A DNA stretch of 64,000 nucleotides from Rhynchopus sp. YZ270_cl-10 (GCA_964035575.1 OZ037887.1:1-64000), one strand, 5' to 3'. Shown: positions 34,853 to 46,059, counted from the first letter of the stretch. Notes: generated by a model not told the origin, from the letters alone. Program-made: numbers and translations.

Positions 34853-35336
34853 CTACACTGTGTATACTGTGTACTGTGTATACTGTGTACTGTGTACTGT
34901 GTACTGTGTACTGTGTACTGTGTACTGTGTACTGTGTACTGTGTACTGTGTACTGTGTACTGTGTACTGTGTACTGTGTACTGTGTACTGTGTACTGTGT
35001 ACTGTGTACTGTGTACTGTGTACTGTGTACTGTGTACTGTGTACTGTGTACTGTGTACTGTGTACTGTGTACTGTGTACTGTGTACTGTGTACTGTGTAC
35101 TGTGTACTGTGTACTGTGTACTGTGTACTGTGTACTGTGTACTGTGTACTGTGTACTGTGTACTGTGTACTGTGTACTGTGTACTGTGTACTGTGTACTG
35201 TGTACTGTGTACTGTGTACTGTGTACTGTGTACTGTGTACTGTGTACTGTGTACTGTGTCTTCTGTATACTGTGTGTACTGTGTACTGTGTACTGTAAAC
35301 GTTGCGTACTGTTTACTGTGTAGACTGTGTAGACTA
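34853..35336 (+). repeat. 7-bp array A5 (GTACTGT)
   Basis: About 60 near-perfect copies of a 7-mer (tgtgtac register) with irregular ends. The motif is a shortened form of the 9-bp gtgtacact unit of the other arrays. It has no stops in three forward frames and two or more reverse frames, giving spurious CVLCTVY-type ORFs. Confidence 0.95.
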
Positions 35337-35369
35337 AAATAAAACTAAACACTAAAGACTAAAAACAGA

Positions 35370-35640
35370 CAAAAATCCCTGTATTTTCAATACAGGGAAT
35401 TCGGGTCGGGATCCTGACTTATATGTACAGATTTGTCAGAGCCTAATTTATGGACAGATTTGTCGACATTTCTGTCCATAAATCCCAAAATGGCCAAAAA
35501 TATATTTTCAAATGGCTTACTGTAGTGGCTTCATCGGAGCAATTACGTCGAAGTATGGTGGAAGTAGACTCCATGAAACGTAGAAAACAAAAGGTTACTT
35601 AGCCTACTGAAATCTTTGGGGTACCTGCAGTCGGCCGGGT
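35370..35640 (+). repeat. E element copy 7
   Basis: Palindrome 35370-35400 with a degraded right edge (gggaattcggg). The tail matches copy 3. From here to 36150 the sequence parallels 5841-7080. Confidence 0.8.
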
Positions 35641-35854
35641 TTATGCACTATACTACTGTTAAACGTTCATAATTTCTCACAGACGCCTTAAATACCCGTA
35701 AACCCGTTTACACTACACTTTTGCAACGTGAACTCAAATGCGTATAACTCACCTCACCAACAACATTCCCTAAGAATAATATAATAGAACATTTTCGATA
35801 CACCAGCCCGTAACACTTCACACCAGCCTGCTTCATATGGTTGCTCACTTCTCG
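35641..35854. repeat. Module flank shared with 6110-6298
   Basis: The word order gcaacgtgaactcaaatg, ctcacctcaccaacaacattccc, atacaccagcccgtaacac and atggttgctcacttctcgt is the same as in front of array O1. Confidence 0.8.
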
Positions 35855-36038
35855 TACGGGTTTGCGGGTTTGCGGGTTTACGGGTTTGCGGGTTTGCGGG
35901 TTTGCGGGTTACGGGTTTGCGGGTTTGCGGGTTTGCGGGTTTGCGGGTTTGCGGGTTTGCGGGTTTGCGGGTTTGCGGGTTTGCGGGTTTGCGGGTTTGC
36001 GGGTTTGCGGGTTTGCGGGTTTGCGGGTTTGCGGGTTT
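35855..36038 (+). repeat. TTTGCGGG octamer array O4 (about 23 copies)
   Basis: Same octamer and same flanks on both sides as O1, but 184 bp against 665 bp. A tttacggg variant and a one-base-short unit (gcgggttacggg) lie near its start. Confidence 0.95.
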
Positions 36039-38010
36039 CTAGTTATTACCGTATAGAGGGTCTGTGAGCTGGCACCCTTGTGGAATCCAAAGTTCGCGTC
36101 CTCCCAGTAATTCTGATGGTACACTCGGGTAGAGTGTGGCCTAGAAACGACAGCCCCGGCCGGGTGCGCCCGTTTGTCCGATCTGGCAATATCTAAAATG
36201 GGTGTGGCATTTCACGGCTATTTTTGTGAGTAAAATTGCGATATTTTGTGTTTCTGAGGTGCTGGGTGTATATGTTATAAAATTTTCAAAAAACGAGATA
36301 ACCATGAAATATGGACAGTATCCCCATAAAATGAGGTTATTGCGACCCTGGAGGCTCACTTTTGACACTTTGGGCCAAAATTAGGTGTAGAAGTGTATCG
36401 GCTTGAAAATATTTTTTTTCGTGATTTTTGGGGTCATTTTTTGGCTGGGAAAATTGGGCCACATTTAACCACAACTTCTCAAAAGGGCAAATCTGTGGCT
36501 TTAATGGACTCATTGGGCGTTTTTATGACCTGGACATGGGGGTCAGATTCCATTTTTAACATGTTGAAAATTGGTCACAAGACCCTGAGAGAAAACCCAA
36601 GGTCAAATTGACCTTGAGTACCAGGTCAAATTTGTGTGGAAAAAATTTACAGTACCTAATTTCTGATGCTCAAAAGTGCAAAATTCCTTCGGCAATCGCT
36701 TCATAGGACATTTCCATAACCTGGACATGGGGGTCAGACTCCACTTTTGACCACCTGAAATTTGGTCATACACATGTATGAGACCCCAAAAACCAGGATT
36801 TTGACCAAAAAATTTTTCCCAGCAATTTTTGCCTGCAAAAAATCGAAAAAAAAAAATTTTGATTTTGGCTCTCCGGAGTCTGTGCGTGCTGCGATGGGGT
36901 CAATTTGCGCTGAGAAATGAGTATTTTTGACCTAAAATGCATGTATCAGTTTTTACATGATTTTTGGTGTTTTTGGGTTTTGTGTGGGTTTTTTGGTCAG
37001 TACCTAATTTCTGATGCTCAAAAGTACAAAATTCCTTCGACAATCGCTTCATAGGACATTTCCATAACCTGGACATGGGGGTCAGACTCAACTTTTGACC
37101 ACCTAAAATTTGGTAATACACATGTGTGAGACCCCAAAAACCAGGATTTTGACCAAAAAATTTTTCCCAGCAATTTTTGCCTGCAAAAAATCGAAAAAAA
37201 AAAATTTTGATTTTGGCTCTCCGGAGTCTGTGCGTGCTGCGATGGGGTCAATTTGCGCTGAGAAATGAGTATTTTTGACCTAAAATGCATGTATCAGTTT
37301 TTACATGATTTTTGGTGTTTTTGGGGTTTTAGGTGGGTTTTTTGGTGAGTACCTAATTTCTGATGCTCAAAAGTACAAAATTCCTTCGACAATCGCTTCA
37401 TAGGACATTTCCATAACCTGGACATGGGGGTCAGACTCAACTTTTGACCACCTGAAATTTGGTAATACACATGTGTGAGACCCCAAAAACCAGGATTTTG
37501 ACCAAAAAATTTTTCCCAGCAATTTTTGCCTACAAAAAATCGAAAAAAAAAATTTTTGATTTTGGGTCTCCGGAGTCTGTGTGTGCTGTGATGGGGTCAA
37601 TTTGCGCTGAGAAATGGGTATTTTTGACCTAAAATTCATGTTTCAGTTTTTACATGTTTTTTGGTGTTTTTGGGGTATTGTGTGGGTTTTTTGGTCAGTA
37701 CATAATGTGCAATGCTCAAAAGTACCAAATTCCTTCGCAATGGCTTCATAGGACATTTCCATAACCTGGACATGGGGGTCAGACACCACTTTTGACCACC
37801 TGAAAATTGGTCATACACATGTATGATACCCCAAAAACCAGGATTTTTGACCAAAAAATTTTCCAAGCAATTTTTGCCTACAAAAAATCAAAAAAAAAAA
37901 ATTTTGATTTTGGGTCTCTGGAGTCTGTGCGTGCTGTGGTGGGGTCAATTTGCACTGAGAAATGGGTATTTTTGACTTAAAATGCATGTATCAGTTTTTA
38001 CATGATTTTA
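36039..38010. repeat. Diverged 350-370-bp satellite monomers
   Basis: The first monomer starts ctagttattaccgtatag and matches monomer A of the 746-bp satellite. From about 36650 a second type recurs every 348-349 bp: acctaatttctgatgctcaaaag at 36654, 37002 and 37350, and diverged at about 37699. All types share the block acctggacatgggggtcaga. These are older relatives of the 746-bp family that have not undergone dimer expansion. Confidence 0.88.
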
Positions 38011-38798
38011 GAAAACAGAAAACCACCATATTTTTGACATTGATGACAGGCTTCCCAGCACAAGTCAGTATTTAGAACAGTGTCGTTGTTCATTGGAAGC
38101 ACAACGATTATCGCTTGCCACACAACTTTGTCAAACATGGGAAGTCTCAAAATAAACGTGCCTTCCTTACGTTAAGATGTGTGGAAAATAGCCAAGCACA
38201 CAAGTACCATTATTTTGACACTGGTAGCAGTCTTCCCCGGAGATGATAGTAAATAACATTGTGCAAACTGTGCAAACTTTCTTATAGTCATGCAAACCTG
38301 AAAAATTAATAGCGGCGGAGCAACCACACCACAACCAGACAAGCTTGCTACATGTTGGCGAGCTTTCTTATCCCTGTGAGTAATTTTGCGGCGGATCCAA
38401 ACAGCTTAACAACCACAGTCTCTTATGTGTCAATATTAGCGGCGGAGCAAAATATCCTTCCTTAAACACACTGCTAAACTGCTAAATTTAGCAGTTTTTG
38501 TCCAAATATTTAGTGGGTAAATCCTGCTACATTTCAGTGACCTTTTCTGATAATCTTTTACTGTATCAGTCATGTCAGCAGCATGTATCAATAATTCGCG
38601 GCGTAGCAACGTGCCTCAAAACTACATCCTCCCTCATTTTTTCGACTTTTCCGTGTCATTTCAGGTTTTCTATGAATGAATAGGCACATCATTTCTGCAT
38701 TTGCTGAATGATACTAATCTTTTCAACATTAATTCGCGGCGGAGCCATATACCTCACAACCACACCATCCTGCCACATTTTAGCGAGCTTTCTTCTAG
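38011..38798. repeat. Degenerate GCGGCGGAGC-type repeats
   Basis: Several copies of a loose unit (gcggcggagcaa..cctcacaaccacacca..tgccacattttagcgagctttctt) occur near 38312, 38389, 38442, 38597 and 38735. They match 12.7-13.6 kb. No gene is seen. Confidence 0.65.
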
Positions 38799-38982
38799 TG
38801 CGGGTTTGCGGGTTTGCGGGTTTGCGGGTTTGCGGGTTTGCGGGTTTGCGGGTTTGCGGGTTTGCGGGTTTGCGGGTTTGCGGGTTTGCGGGTTTGCGGG
38901 TTTGCGGGTTTGCGGGTTTGCGGGTTTGCGGGTTTGCGGGTTTGCGGGTTTGCGGGTTTGCGGGTTTGCGGGTTTGCGGGTT
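38799..38982 (+). repeat. TTTGCGGG octamer array O5 (23 copies)
   Basis: 184 bp of pure octamer with the same left flank as O2 (gcgagctttcttctagtg). It has the same length as O4. Confidence 0.96.
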
Positions 38983-39405
38983 ATGTGCATAATATACCCA
39001 TTAGAGCCCATTCAAGTCACATTCCGACTATTTTTCGTGAAAAAATGCAACTTTTTGTCACCGTGACCCCGAAAAATGACGATTTTTTGGTCGATTTTTT
39101 CGGCCAAAAATTTCGTACCACAGGGCCATACCATATACTGGGATTATCAACTTTTTGAAAATACGGCCTGGTATTCGGGTGTATATGTCCCATGGGGCCC
39201 ATAGTAACCTTACTAGGTCATGCCAAAAGCCAATCTTAATAGTAAAATTCTATTTTCTGTGAAAAATACTTTGACCAAAAAATCGTCATTTTCCGATTTT
39301 CGTCATTTTTACAGTTTTGCACACCCTGAAAATCGAGTTTTTCGGGTCCGCTGGACAGAGACAGTAAGACAACAAATATGACCAGAACTCTTCCCCATAC
39401 ATATC
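38983..39405. other. Non-coding spacer before the GGAGCTAA array
   Basis: AT-rich, with repeated cgatttt/gtcattttt words and no supported gene. It ends ccatacatatc, directly against the next satellite. Confidence 0.5.
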
Positions 39406-42400
39406 GAGCTAAGGAGCTAAGGAGCTAAGGAGCTAAGGAGCTAAGGAGCTAAGGAGCTAAGGAGCTAAGGAGCTAAGGAGCTAAGGAGCTAAGGAGCTAA
39501 GGAGCTAAGGAGCTAAGGAGCTAAGGAGCTAAGGAGCTAAGGAGCTAAGGAGCTAAGGAGCTAAGGAGCTAAGGAGCTAAGGAGCTAAGGAGCTAAGGAG
39601 CTAAGGAGCTAAGGAGCTAAGGAGCTAAGGAGCTAAGGAGCTAAGGAGCTAAGGAGCTAAGGAGCTAAGGAGCTAAGGAGCTAAGGAGCTAAGGAGCTAA
39701 GGAGCTAAGGAGCTAAGGAGCTAAGGAGCTAAGGAGCTAAGGAGCTAAGGAGCTAAGGAGCTAAGGAGCTAAGGAGCTAAGGAGCTAAGGAGCTAAGGAG
39801 CTAAGGAGCTAAGGAGCTAAGGAGCTAAGGAGCTAAGGAGCTAAGGAGCTAAGGAGCTAAGGAGCTAAGGAGCTAAGGAGCTAAGGAGCTAAGGAGCTAA
39901 GGAGCTAAGGAGCTAAGGAGCTAAGGAGCTAAGGAGCTAAGGAGCTAAGGAGCTAAGGAGCTAAGGAGCTAAGGAGCTAAGGAGCTAAGGAGCTAAGGAG
40001 CTAAGGAGCTAAGGAGCTAAGGAGCTAAGGAGCTAAGGAGCTAAGGAGCTAAGGAGCTAAGGAGCTAAGGAGCTAAGGAGCTAAGGAGCTAAGGAGCTAA
40101 GGAGCTAAGGAGCTAAGGAGCTAAGGAGCTAAGGAGCTAAGGAGCTAAGGAGCTAAGGAGCTAAGGAGCTAAGGAGCTAAGGAGCTAAGGAGCTAAGGAG
40201 CTAAGGAGCTAAGGAGCTAAGGAGCTAAGGAGCTAAGGAGCTAAGGAGCTAAGGAGCTAAGGAGCTAAGGAGCTAAGGAGCTAAGGAGCTAAGGAGCTAA
40301 GGAGCTAAGGAGCTAAGGAGCTAAGGAGCTAAGGAGCTAAGGAGCTAAGGAGCTAAGGAGCTAAGGAGCTAAGGAGCTAAGGAGCTAAGGAGCTAAGGAG
40401 CTAAGGAGCTAAGGAGCTAAGGAGCTAAGGAGCTAAGGAGCTAAGGAGCTAAGGAGCTAAGGAGCTAAGGAGCTAAGGAGCTAAGGAGCTAAGGAGCTAA
40501 GGAGCTAAGGAGCTAAGGAGCTAAGGAGCTAAGGAGCTAAGGAGCTAAGGAGCTAAGGAGCTAAGGAGCTAAGGAGCTAAGGAGCTAAGGAGCTAAGGAG
40601 CTAAGGAGCTAAGGAGCTAAGGAGCTAAGGAGCTAAGGAGCTAAGGAGCTAAGGAGCTAAGGAGCTAAGGAGCTAAGGAGCTAAGGAGCTAAGGAGCTAA
40701 GGAGCTAAGGAGCTAAGGAGCTAAGGAGCTAAGGAGCTAAGGAGCTAAGGAGCTAAGGAGCTAAGGAGCTAAGGAGCTAAGGAGCTAAGGAGCTAAGGAG
40801 CTAAGGAGCTAAGGAGCTAAGGAGCTAAGGAGCTAAGGAGCTAAGGAGCTAAGGAGCTAAGGAGCTAAGGAGCTAAGGAGCTAAGGAGCTAAGGAGCTAA
40901 GGAGCTAAGGAGCTAAGGAGCTAAGGAGCTAAGGAGCTAAGGAGCTAAGGAGCTAAGGAGCTAAGGAGCTAAGGAGCTAAGGAGCTAAGGAGCTAAGGAG
41001 CTAAGGAGCTAAGGAGCTAAGGAGCTAAGGAGCTAAGGAGCTAAGGAGCTAAGGAGCTAAGGAGCTAAGGAGCTAAGGAGCTAAGGAGCTAAGGAGCTAA
41101 GGAGCTAAGGAGCTAAGGAGCTAAGGAGCTAAGGAGCTAAGGAGCTAAGGAGCTAAGGAGCTAAGGAGCTAAGGAGCTAAGGAGCTAAGGAGCTAAGGAG
41201 CTAAGGAGCTAAGGAGCTAAGGAGCTAAGGAGCTAAGGAGCTAAGGAGCTAAGGAGCTAAGGAGCTAAGGAGCTAAGGAGCTAAGGAGCTAAGGAGCTAA
41301 GGAGCTAAGGAGCTAAGGAGCTAAGGAGCTAAGGAGCTAAGGAGCTAAGGAGCTAAGGAGCTAAGGAGCTAAGGAGCTAAGGAGCTAAGGAGCTAAGGAG
41401 CTAAGGAGCTAAGGAGCTAAGGAGCTAAGGAGCTAAGGAGCTAAGGAGCTAAGGAGCTAAGGAGCTAAGGAGCTAAGGAGCTAAGGAGCTAAGGAGCTAA
41501 GGAGCTAAGGAGCTAAGGAGCTAAGGAGCTAAGGAGCTAAGGAGCTAAGGAGCTAAGGAGCTAAGGAGCTAAGGAGCTAAGGAGCTAAGGAGCTAAGGAG
41601 CTAAGGAGCTAAGGAGCTAAGGAGCTAAGGAGCTAAGGAGCTAAGGAGCTAAGGAGCTAAGGAGCTAAGGAGCTAAGGAGCTAAGGAGCTAAGGAGCTAA
41701 GGAGCTAAGGAGCTAAGGAGCTAAGGAGCTAAGGAGCTAAGGAGCTAAGGAGCTAAGGAGCTAAGGAGCTAAGGAGCTAAGGAGCTAAGGAGCTAAGGAG
41801 CTAAGGAGCTAAGGAGCTAAGGAGCTAAGGAGCTAAGGAGCTAAGGAGCTAAGGAGCTAAGGAGCTAAGGAGCTAAGGAGCTAAGGAGCTAAGGAGCTAA
41901 GGAGCTAAGGAGCTAAGGAGCTAAGGAGCTAAGGAGCTAAGGAGCTAAGGAGCTAAGGAGCTAAGGAGCTAAGGAGCTAAGGAGCTAAGGAGCTAAGGAG
42001 CTAAGGAGCTAAGGAGCTAAGGAGCTAAGGAGCTAAGGAGCTAAGGAGCTAAGGAGCTAAGGAGCTAAGGAGCTAAGGAGCTAAGGAGCTAAGGAGCTAA
42101 GGAGCTAAGGAGCTAAGGAGCTAAGGAGCTAAGGAGCTAAGGAGCTAAGGAGCTAAGGAGCTAAGGAGCTAAGGAGCTAAGGAGCTAAGGAGCTAAGGAG
42201 CTAAGGAGCTAAGGAGCTAAGGAGCTAAGGAGCTAAGGAGCTAAGGAGCTAAGGAGCTAAGGAGCTAAGGAGCTAAGGAGCTAAGGAGCTAAGGAGCTAA
42301 GGAGCTAAGGAGCTAAGGAGCTAAGGAGCTAAGGAGCTAAGGAGCTAAGGAGCTAAGGAGCTAAGGAGCTAAGGAGCTAAGGAGCTAAGGAGCTAAGGAG

Positions 42401-43296
42401 CTAAGGAGCTAAGGAGCTAAGGAGCTAAGGAGCTAAGGAGCTAAGGAGCTAAGGAGCTAAGGAGCTAAGGAGCTAAGGAGCTAAGGAGCTAAGGAGCTAA
42501 GGAGCTAAGGAGCTAAGGAGCTAAGGAGCTAAGGAGCTAAGGAGCTAAGGAGCTAAGGAGCTAAGGAGCTAAGGAGCTAAGGAGCTAAGGAGCTAAGGAG
42601 CTAAGGAGCTAAGGAGCTAAGGAGCTAAGGAGCTAAGGAGCTAAGGAGCTAAGGAGCTAAGGAGCTAAGGAGCTAAGGAGCTAAGGAGCTAAGGAGCTAA
42701 GGAGCTAAGGAGCTAAGGAGCTAAGGAGCTAAGGAGCTAAGGAGCTAAGGAGCTAAGGAGCTAAGGAGCTAAGGAGCTAAGGAGCTAAGGAGCTAAGGAG
42801 CTAAGGAGCTAAGGAGCTAAGGAGCTAAGGAGCTAAGGAGCTAAGGAGCTAAGGAGCTAAGGAGCTAAGGAGCTAAGGAGCTAAGGAGCTAAGGAGCTAA
42901 GGAGCTAAGGAGCTAAGGAGCTAAGGAGCTAAGGAGCTAAGGAGCTAAGGAGCTAAGGAGCTAAGGAGCTAAGGAGCTAAGGAGCTAAGGAGCTAAGGAG
43001 CTAAGGAGCTAAGGAGCTAAGGAGCTAAGGAGCTAAGGAGCTAAGGAGCTAAGGAGCTAAGGAGCTAAGGAGCTAAGGAGCTAAGGAGCTAAGGAGCTAA
43101 GGAGCTAAGGAGCTAAGGAGCTAAGGAGCTAAGGAGCTAAGGAGCTAAGGAGCTAAGGAGCTAAGGAGCTAAGGAGCTAAGGAGCTAAGGAGCTAAGGAG
43201 CTAAGGAGCTAAGGAGCTAAGGAGCTAAGGAGCTAAGGAGCTAAGGAGCTAAGGAGCTAAGGAGCTAAGGAGCTAAGGAGCTAAGGAGCTAAGGAG
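39406..43296. repeat. GGAGCTAA octamer satellite O6 (about 486 copies)
   Basis: 3,891 bp of an 8-bp unit in which I saw no substitution or indel on reading every line. Every forward frame meets TAA and every reverse frame meets TAG, so nothing can be encoded. The unit contains the palindrome AGCT. At the right edge it decays into three ggaggtg 7-mers (about 43293-43316). Such homogeneity means very recent expansion, continual homogenisation, or an assembly simplification. Confidence 0.97.
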
Positions 43297-43521
43297 GTGG
43301 GAGGTGGGAGGTGGGAGGAAACAAAACATGAGTCTCAAGCACGAAAGCAGTTGTTGAGTGTTTTAACGAATCAAAATTCCGTACAAGAAATAAGCAAGGG
43401 TAAGAAGTTTTTTTGTCACCTGAAGTGCCTTCTCAACAGTTAGAGAAGAAGGGAAAGTGGGAAAGTGATGAACAAATACACTCCTCAGAAACTGTTGACA
43501 GATGTGTCCTCCGAGGAAGCA
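43297..43521. other. Region downstream of the kinase gene
   Basis: After the ggaggtg repeats this is ordinary mixed sequence, presumably the kinase 3' untranslated and flanking region. Confidence 0.4.
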
Positions 43522-45651
43522 TCACTCTGCAACCTCGACAACTGGAACTGTCAACGCAACGTGGGCGAGAAGGTCTCCTGCAGAAGGTCTCGTGGCTGGG
43601 TCAGGTTTGAAGCAATAAAGAAGAAAGTCTCGCAAATCTGCTGAGGACTCTGGCAATGATGGTGTCTCCCCTGCTTGCGCGGTGAGCATTCTCTTCATGA
43701 CTTCAGTCTCCGACTCCGACGACTCCTTCTGCCAGGGAATCACACCCAGCATCTCGATCACAGTGCAGGCCATCGACCAGATGTCACACTTCGTCCCGTA
43801 GTGTGTGCCCTCTGCATTGTCGCCCTTTTTCCTGTGCAGCACTTCAGGTGCCATCCAGAGTGGTGTCCCAATGCAGGTTTTTGCACCAAACACGCCGAAC
43901 GTGGCGGACACATCTGCGGTGTGTTCGGAAAGAATTTTGCTGCACCCAAAGTCGGACAATTTGACGTCTCCTTCTGCAGACAGCAGAAGGTTGTCGGCCT
44001 TCACGTCACGATGTGCAACAGGCGGCACACGTGTATGGAGGTACTGCAGTCCCTGCACTACTTGGCGTGTGTAGACAACGACAGTGCTCGTGGCAAGGGA
44101 GCTGCGGCGCAGGAGGCACTTCACAGACCCACCAGACATGTACTCCATGAAAATCTCGAGGCACGATGCGTCCCGCCAAGAGTGCCCCAGGTACTGCACA
44201 ATACGCGGGTGGCGGAGCGACTGCATTAACTCAAACTCGCTCTCAACTTGGACCCGTGCGCGCCCGGTGTGCCCTTCTTCCAGCTGTAGTTCCTTCAGTG
44301 CAACCTTTCTGTGTCCGTTGATTACCGCCAAGTGCACCACCCCAAAGGACCCCCTCCCCAGGGCAGGTGGTATCAACCGCCTCCGTTTCATTTCGCCGTG
44401 GGTCAGCCAGCCGTTGTTCTCTTTGCTCGGGTTCTTCGCAGGTGGCACCAAAAGACTGCGGGCCACAAACGGGTGGTTGAGGAGCTGTGCTGCCGTGGCC
44501 CGCTCACTCGCTTCCTTCCCGATGCACAGTGTGATAAAGTCCGCCGCCACTGGTGAGACACTGCTGACAACGTTTCGTGGCGGGTGGCACACTGTCTCCG
44601 CCATCTGCATCAACGGGCTGCCCCGTCCAGGCGGGACGCCTTCGTTGAGCACTTCAGAGACAGTGCAGCCAAAGCTGTAGATGTCTGCTGCAGGTCCGGC
44701 ACGCACACCGCTACCGACAGATATCACCTCTGGTGCCATGAAATTTGGGCTGCCGACCTGTGTATTGCTGTCAACATATGTAACCCCGTTTGGCGGGATT
44801 TTTCGCAAGGAGCCAAAGTCGCACAGCTTTGCAACCCCTTGGTGCGACAGCAGCACGTTGTCGCCTTTGATGTCGCGATGCACAACACCGTTCGCATGCA
44901 GAAAGCAGACTGCCTCAAGCACCTGGCGCAGGTAGTACGCAGCGGCACCCTCGTCGAGCCTACCCCCAATACCCCTCACGTACTCGCCAAAAGAGCTCCC
45001 CTGCACGTACTCCATGAACACACACAAACGCCTCGTGTCGGGGTCGTACAGCACGTCCAGCATGTCTGTCAGGTACGGGTGGTGGAGTGTACTGAGCAGT
45101 TCGAGTAGCCCGTGTGCATCCTCTGCGTCAGTGCGCGAGGCGGCGAGCTGCTCCTTCATGGCAACGTCGTCGCCCGTGGCTCGCACCTGCCCCACGTAGA
45201 CCACACCGTACGCACCCCTGCCAATAGTCCTCTGCTTCACCCATGTGCGGAACGCAGGGTCGGCGGGGCCTTCCACATTCCTGCCTGTTGGCAGAATGCC
45301 TGTCAGGGTGCACCCCTCGCTTGAGACGGTGTGAATAAAGGACAGGCTGCGCATGTTGTGTTCCCAGCGCGAGTCTGTGTCCGCAAGAAGCTGCTGGTCC
45401 ATGGGTGGCTCCTCGGGGAGCCTGATGTTGTGTGTGGGGCGGCTGCGCCTGTACACAACAGCACCGACAACGAAGCAGCAGCTCAGACCGAGGAAGGCCA
45501 GCACCATCAGGAGTTGTGTGCTAGTCAGCTCTCCTTCGGGCACCGCGGTCAGCGTCAACGTCACATTGTCGTCTTCGCCCTCTGAGAACACAGGCAGCAC
45601 ACACTCGAGACCCACAACTGCAAACACCACACACCCTGCTACAGAACGCAT
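43522..45651 (-). CDS. Receptor-like protein with two tandem Ser/Thr kinase domains
   Basis: The first ATG is at 45651 (the frame is open upstream but begins with no ATG), giving 709 aa. It starts with a signal peptide (1-23), has a tiny ectodomain (about 24-45, N-glycosylation site N29) and a membrane helix (about 46-67, LLMVLAFLGLSCCFVVGAVV). Kinase 1 spans 141-396: G144-G146-G149 loop, K166, HRD 258-260, DFG 278-280, APE 306-308. Kinase 2 spans about 429-700: GRGSFG 432-437, K453, HRD 547-549, DFG 567-569, APE 601-603. Both keep every catalytic residue. Motifs (HRDIKGDN, GSPNFMAPEV, GTPLWMAPEV) resemble the STE11/MAPKKK group. A product that transmits an outside or membrane signal to a MAPK-type cascade is likely. 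The near-absent ectodomain suggests it works with partners or as a membrane-tethered signalling kinase. Confidence 0.93.
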   Translation of the reverse strand: MRSVAGCVVFAVVGLECVLPVFSEGEDDNVTLTLTAVPEGELTSTQLLMVLAFLGLSCCFVVGAVVYRRSRPTHNIRLPEEPPMDQQLLADTDSRWEHNMRSLSFIHTVSSEGCTLTGILPTGRNVEGPADPAFRTWVKQRTIGRGAYGVVYVGQVRATGDDVAMKEQLAASRTDAEDAHGLLELLSTLHHPYLTDMLDVLYDPDTRRLCVFMEYVQGSSFGEYVRGIGGRLDEGAAAYYLRQVLEAVCFLHANGVVHRDIKGDNVLLSHQGVAKLCDFGSLRKIPPNGVTYVDSNTQVGSPNFMAPEVISVGSGVRAGPAADIYSFGCTVSEVLNEGVPPGRGSPLMQMAETVCHPPRNVVSSVSPVAADFITLCIGKEASERATAAQLLNHPFVARSLLVPPAKNPSKENNGWLTHGEMKRRRLIPPALGRGSFGVVHLAVINGHRKVALKELQLEEGHTGRARVQVESEFELMQSLRHPRIVQYLGHSWRDASCLEIFMEYMSGGSVKCLLRRSSLATSTVVVYTRQVVQGLQYLHTRVPPVAHRDVKADNLLLSAEGDVKLSDFGCSKILSEHTADVSATFGVFGAKTCIGTPLWMAPEVLHRKKGDNAEGTHYGTKCDIWSMACTVIEMLGVIPWQKESSESETEVMKRMLTAQAGETPSLPESSADLRDFLLYCFKPDPATRPSAGDLLAHVALTVPVVEVAE

Positions 45652-45809
45652 CCTAATCTTCTTGCACGCCACACATAGTGAATGTTGCGTCTGAGAGTGA
45701 GGTATGGAAGACAAGCGGGCTGCGGGGTGTCAAGTGGCAAGGTTAAAAAATATGAAACTAGGGGAGGGGGTTCATTGCAGTTTTTTTTTTTTTTGTTTTC
45801 GCTTTTGTT
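45652..45809. promoter_or_regulatory. Kinase upstream region up to the hAT-like insertion
   Basis: About 150 bp, ending in a T-rich tract and the 8-bp target site cttttgtt (45802-45809). The insertion separates the kinase from its original upstream DNA, which resumes at 51897. Confidence 0.6.
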
Positions 45810-45824
45810 CAGGGTATTAGGGTG
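45810..45824 (+). repeat. Left terminal inverted repeat of the hAT-like element
   Basis: CAGGGTATTAGGGTG, preceded by target duplication cttttgtt. Confidence 0.9.
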
Positions 45825-46059
45825 AAAATCCAAAATCCCGGAAAAAACTGGTTTTTCTGGTTTTCTCTCGGCAGCAAAAACTAGTGTTTCTGGCGAAAGC
45901 CTCCACCGTTGACGGACACAGTCACCCTCTTAGGGTTTTTCGGGGGTGGGGTCAGTGTCTTATCCAGGAATCCGATTTCAAAATATTTTTCGGCGCTGCT
46001 GACCCAGGGTAGACATTGGGAACATAGGAACTGTATTTTTTTTTGGGGAGCAAAAAAAT

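Noticed and set aside
34711-35352. 160-195-codon ORFs on both strands (CVLCTVY.., STQYTVH..)
   Set aside because: Direct read-through of the 7-bp GTACTGT array in every frame.
45652-45714. Longer kinase N-terminus beginning upstream of 45651
   Set aside because: The upstream extension has no ATG at its start (TTG). The first ATG at 45651 immediately gives a clean signal peptide.
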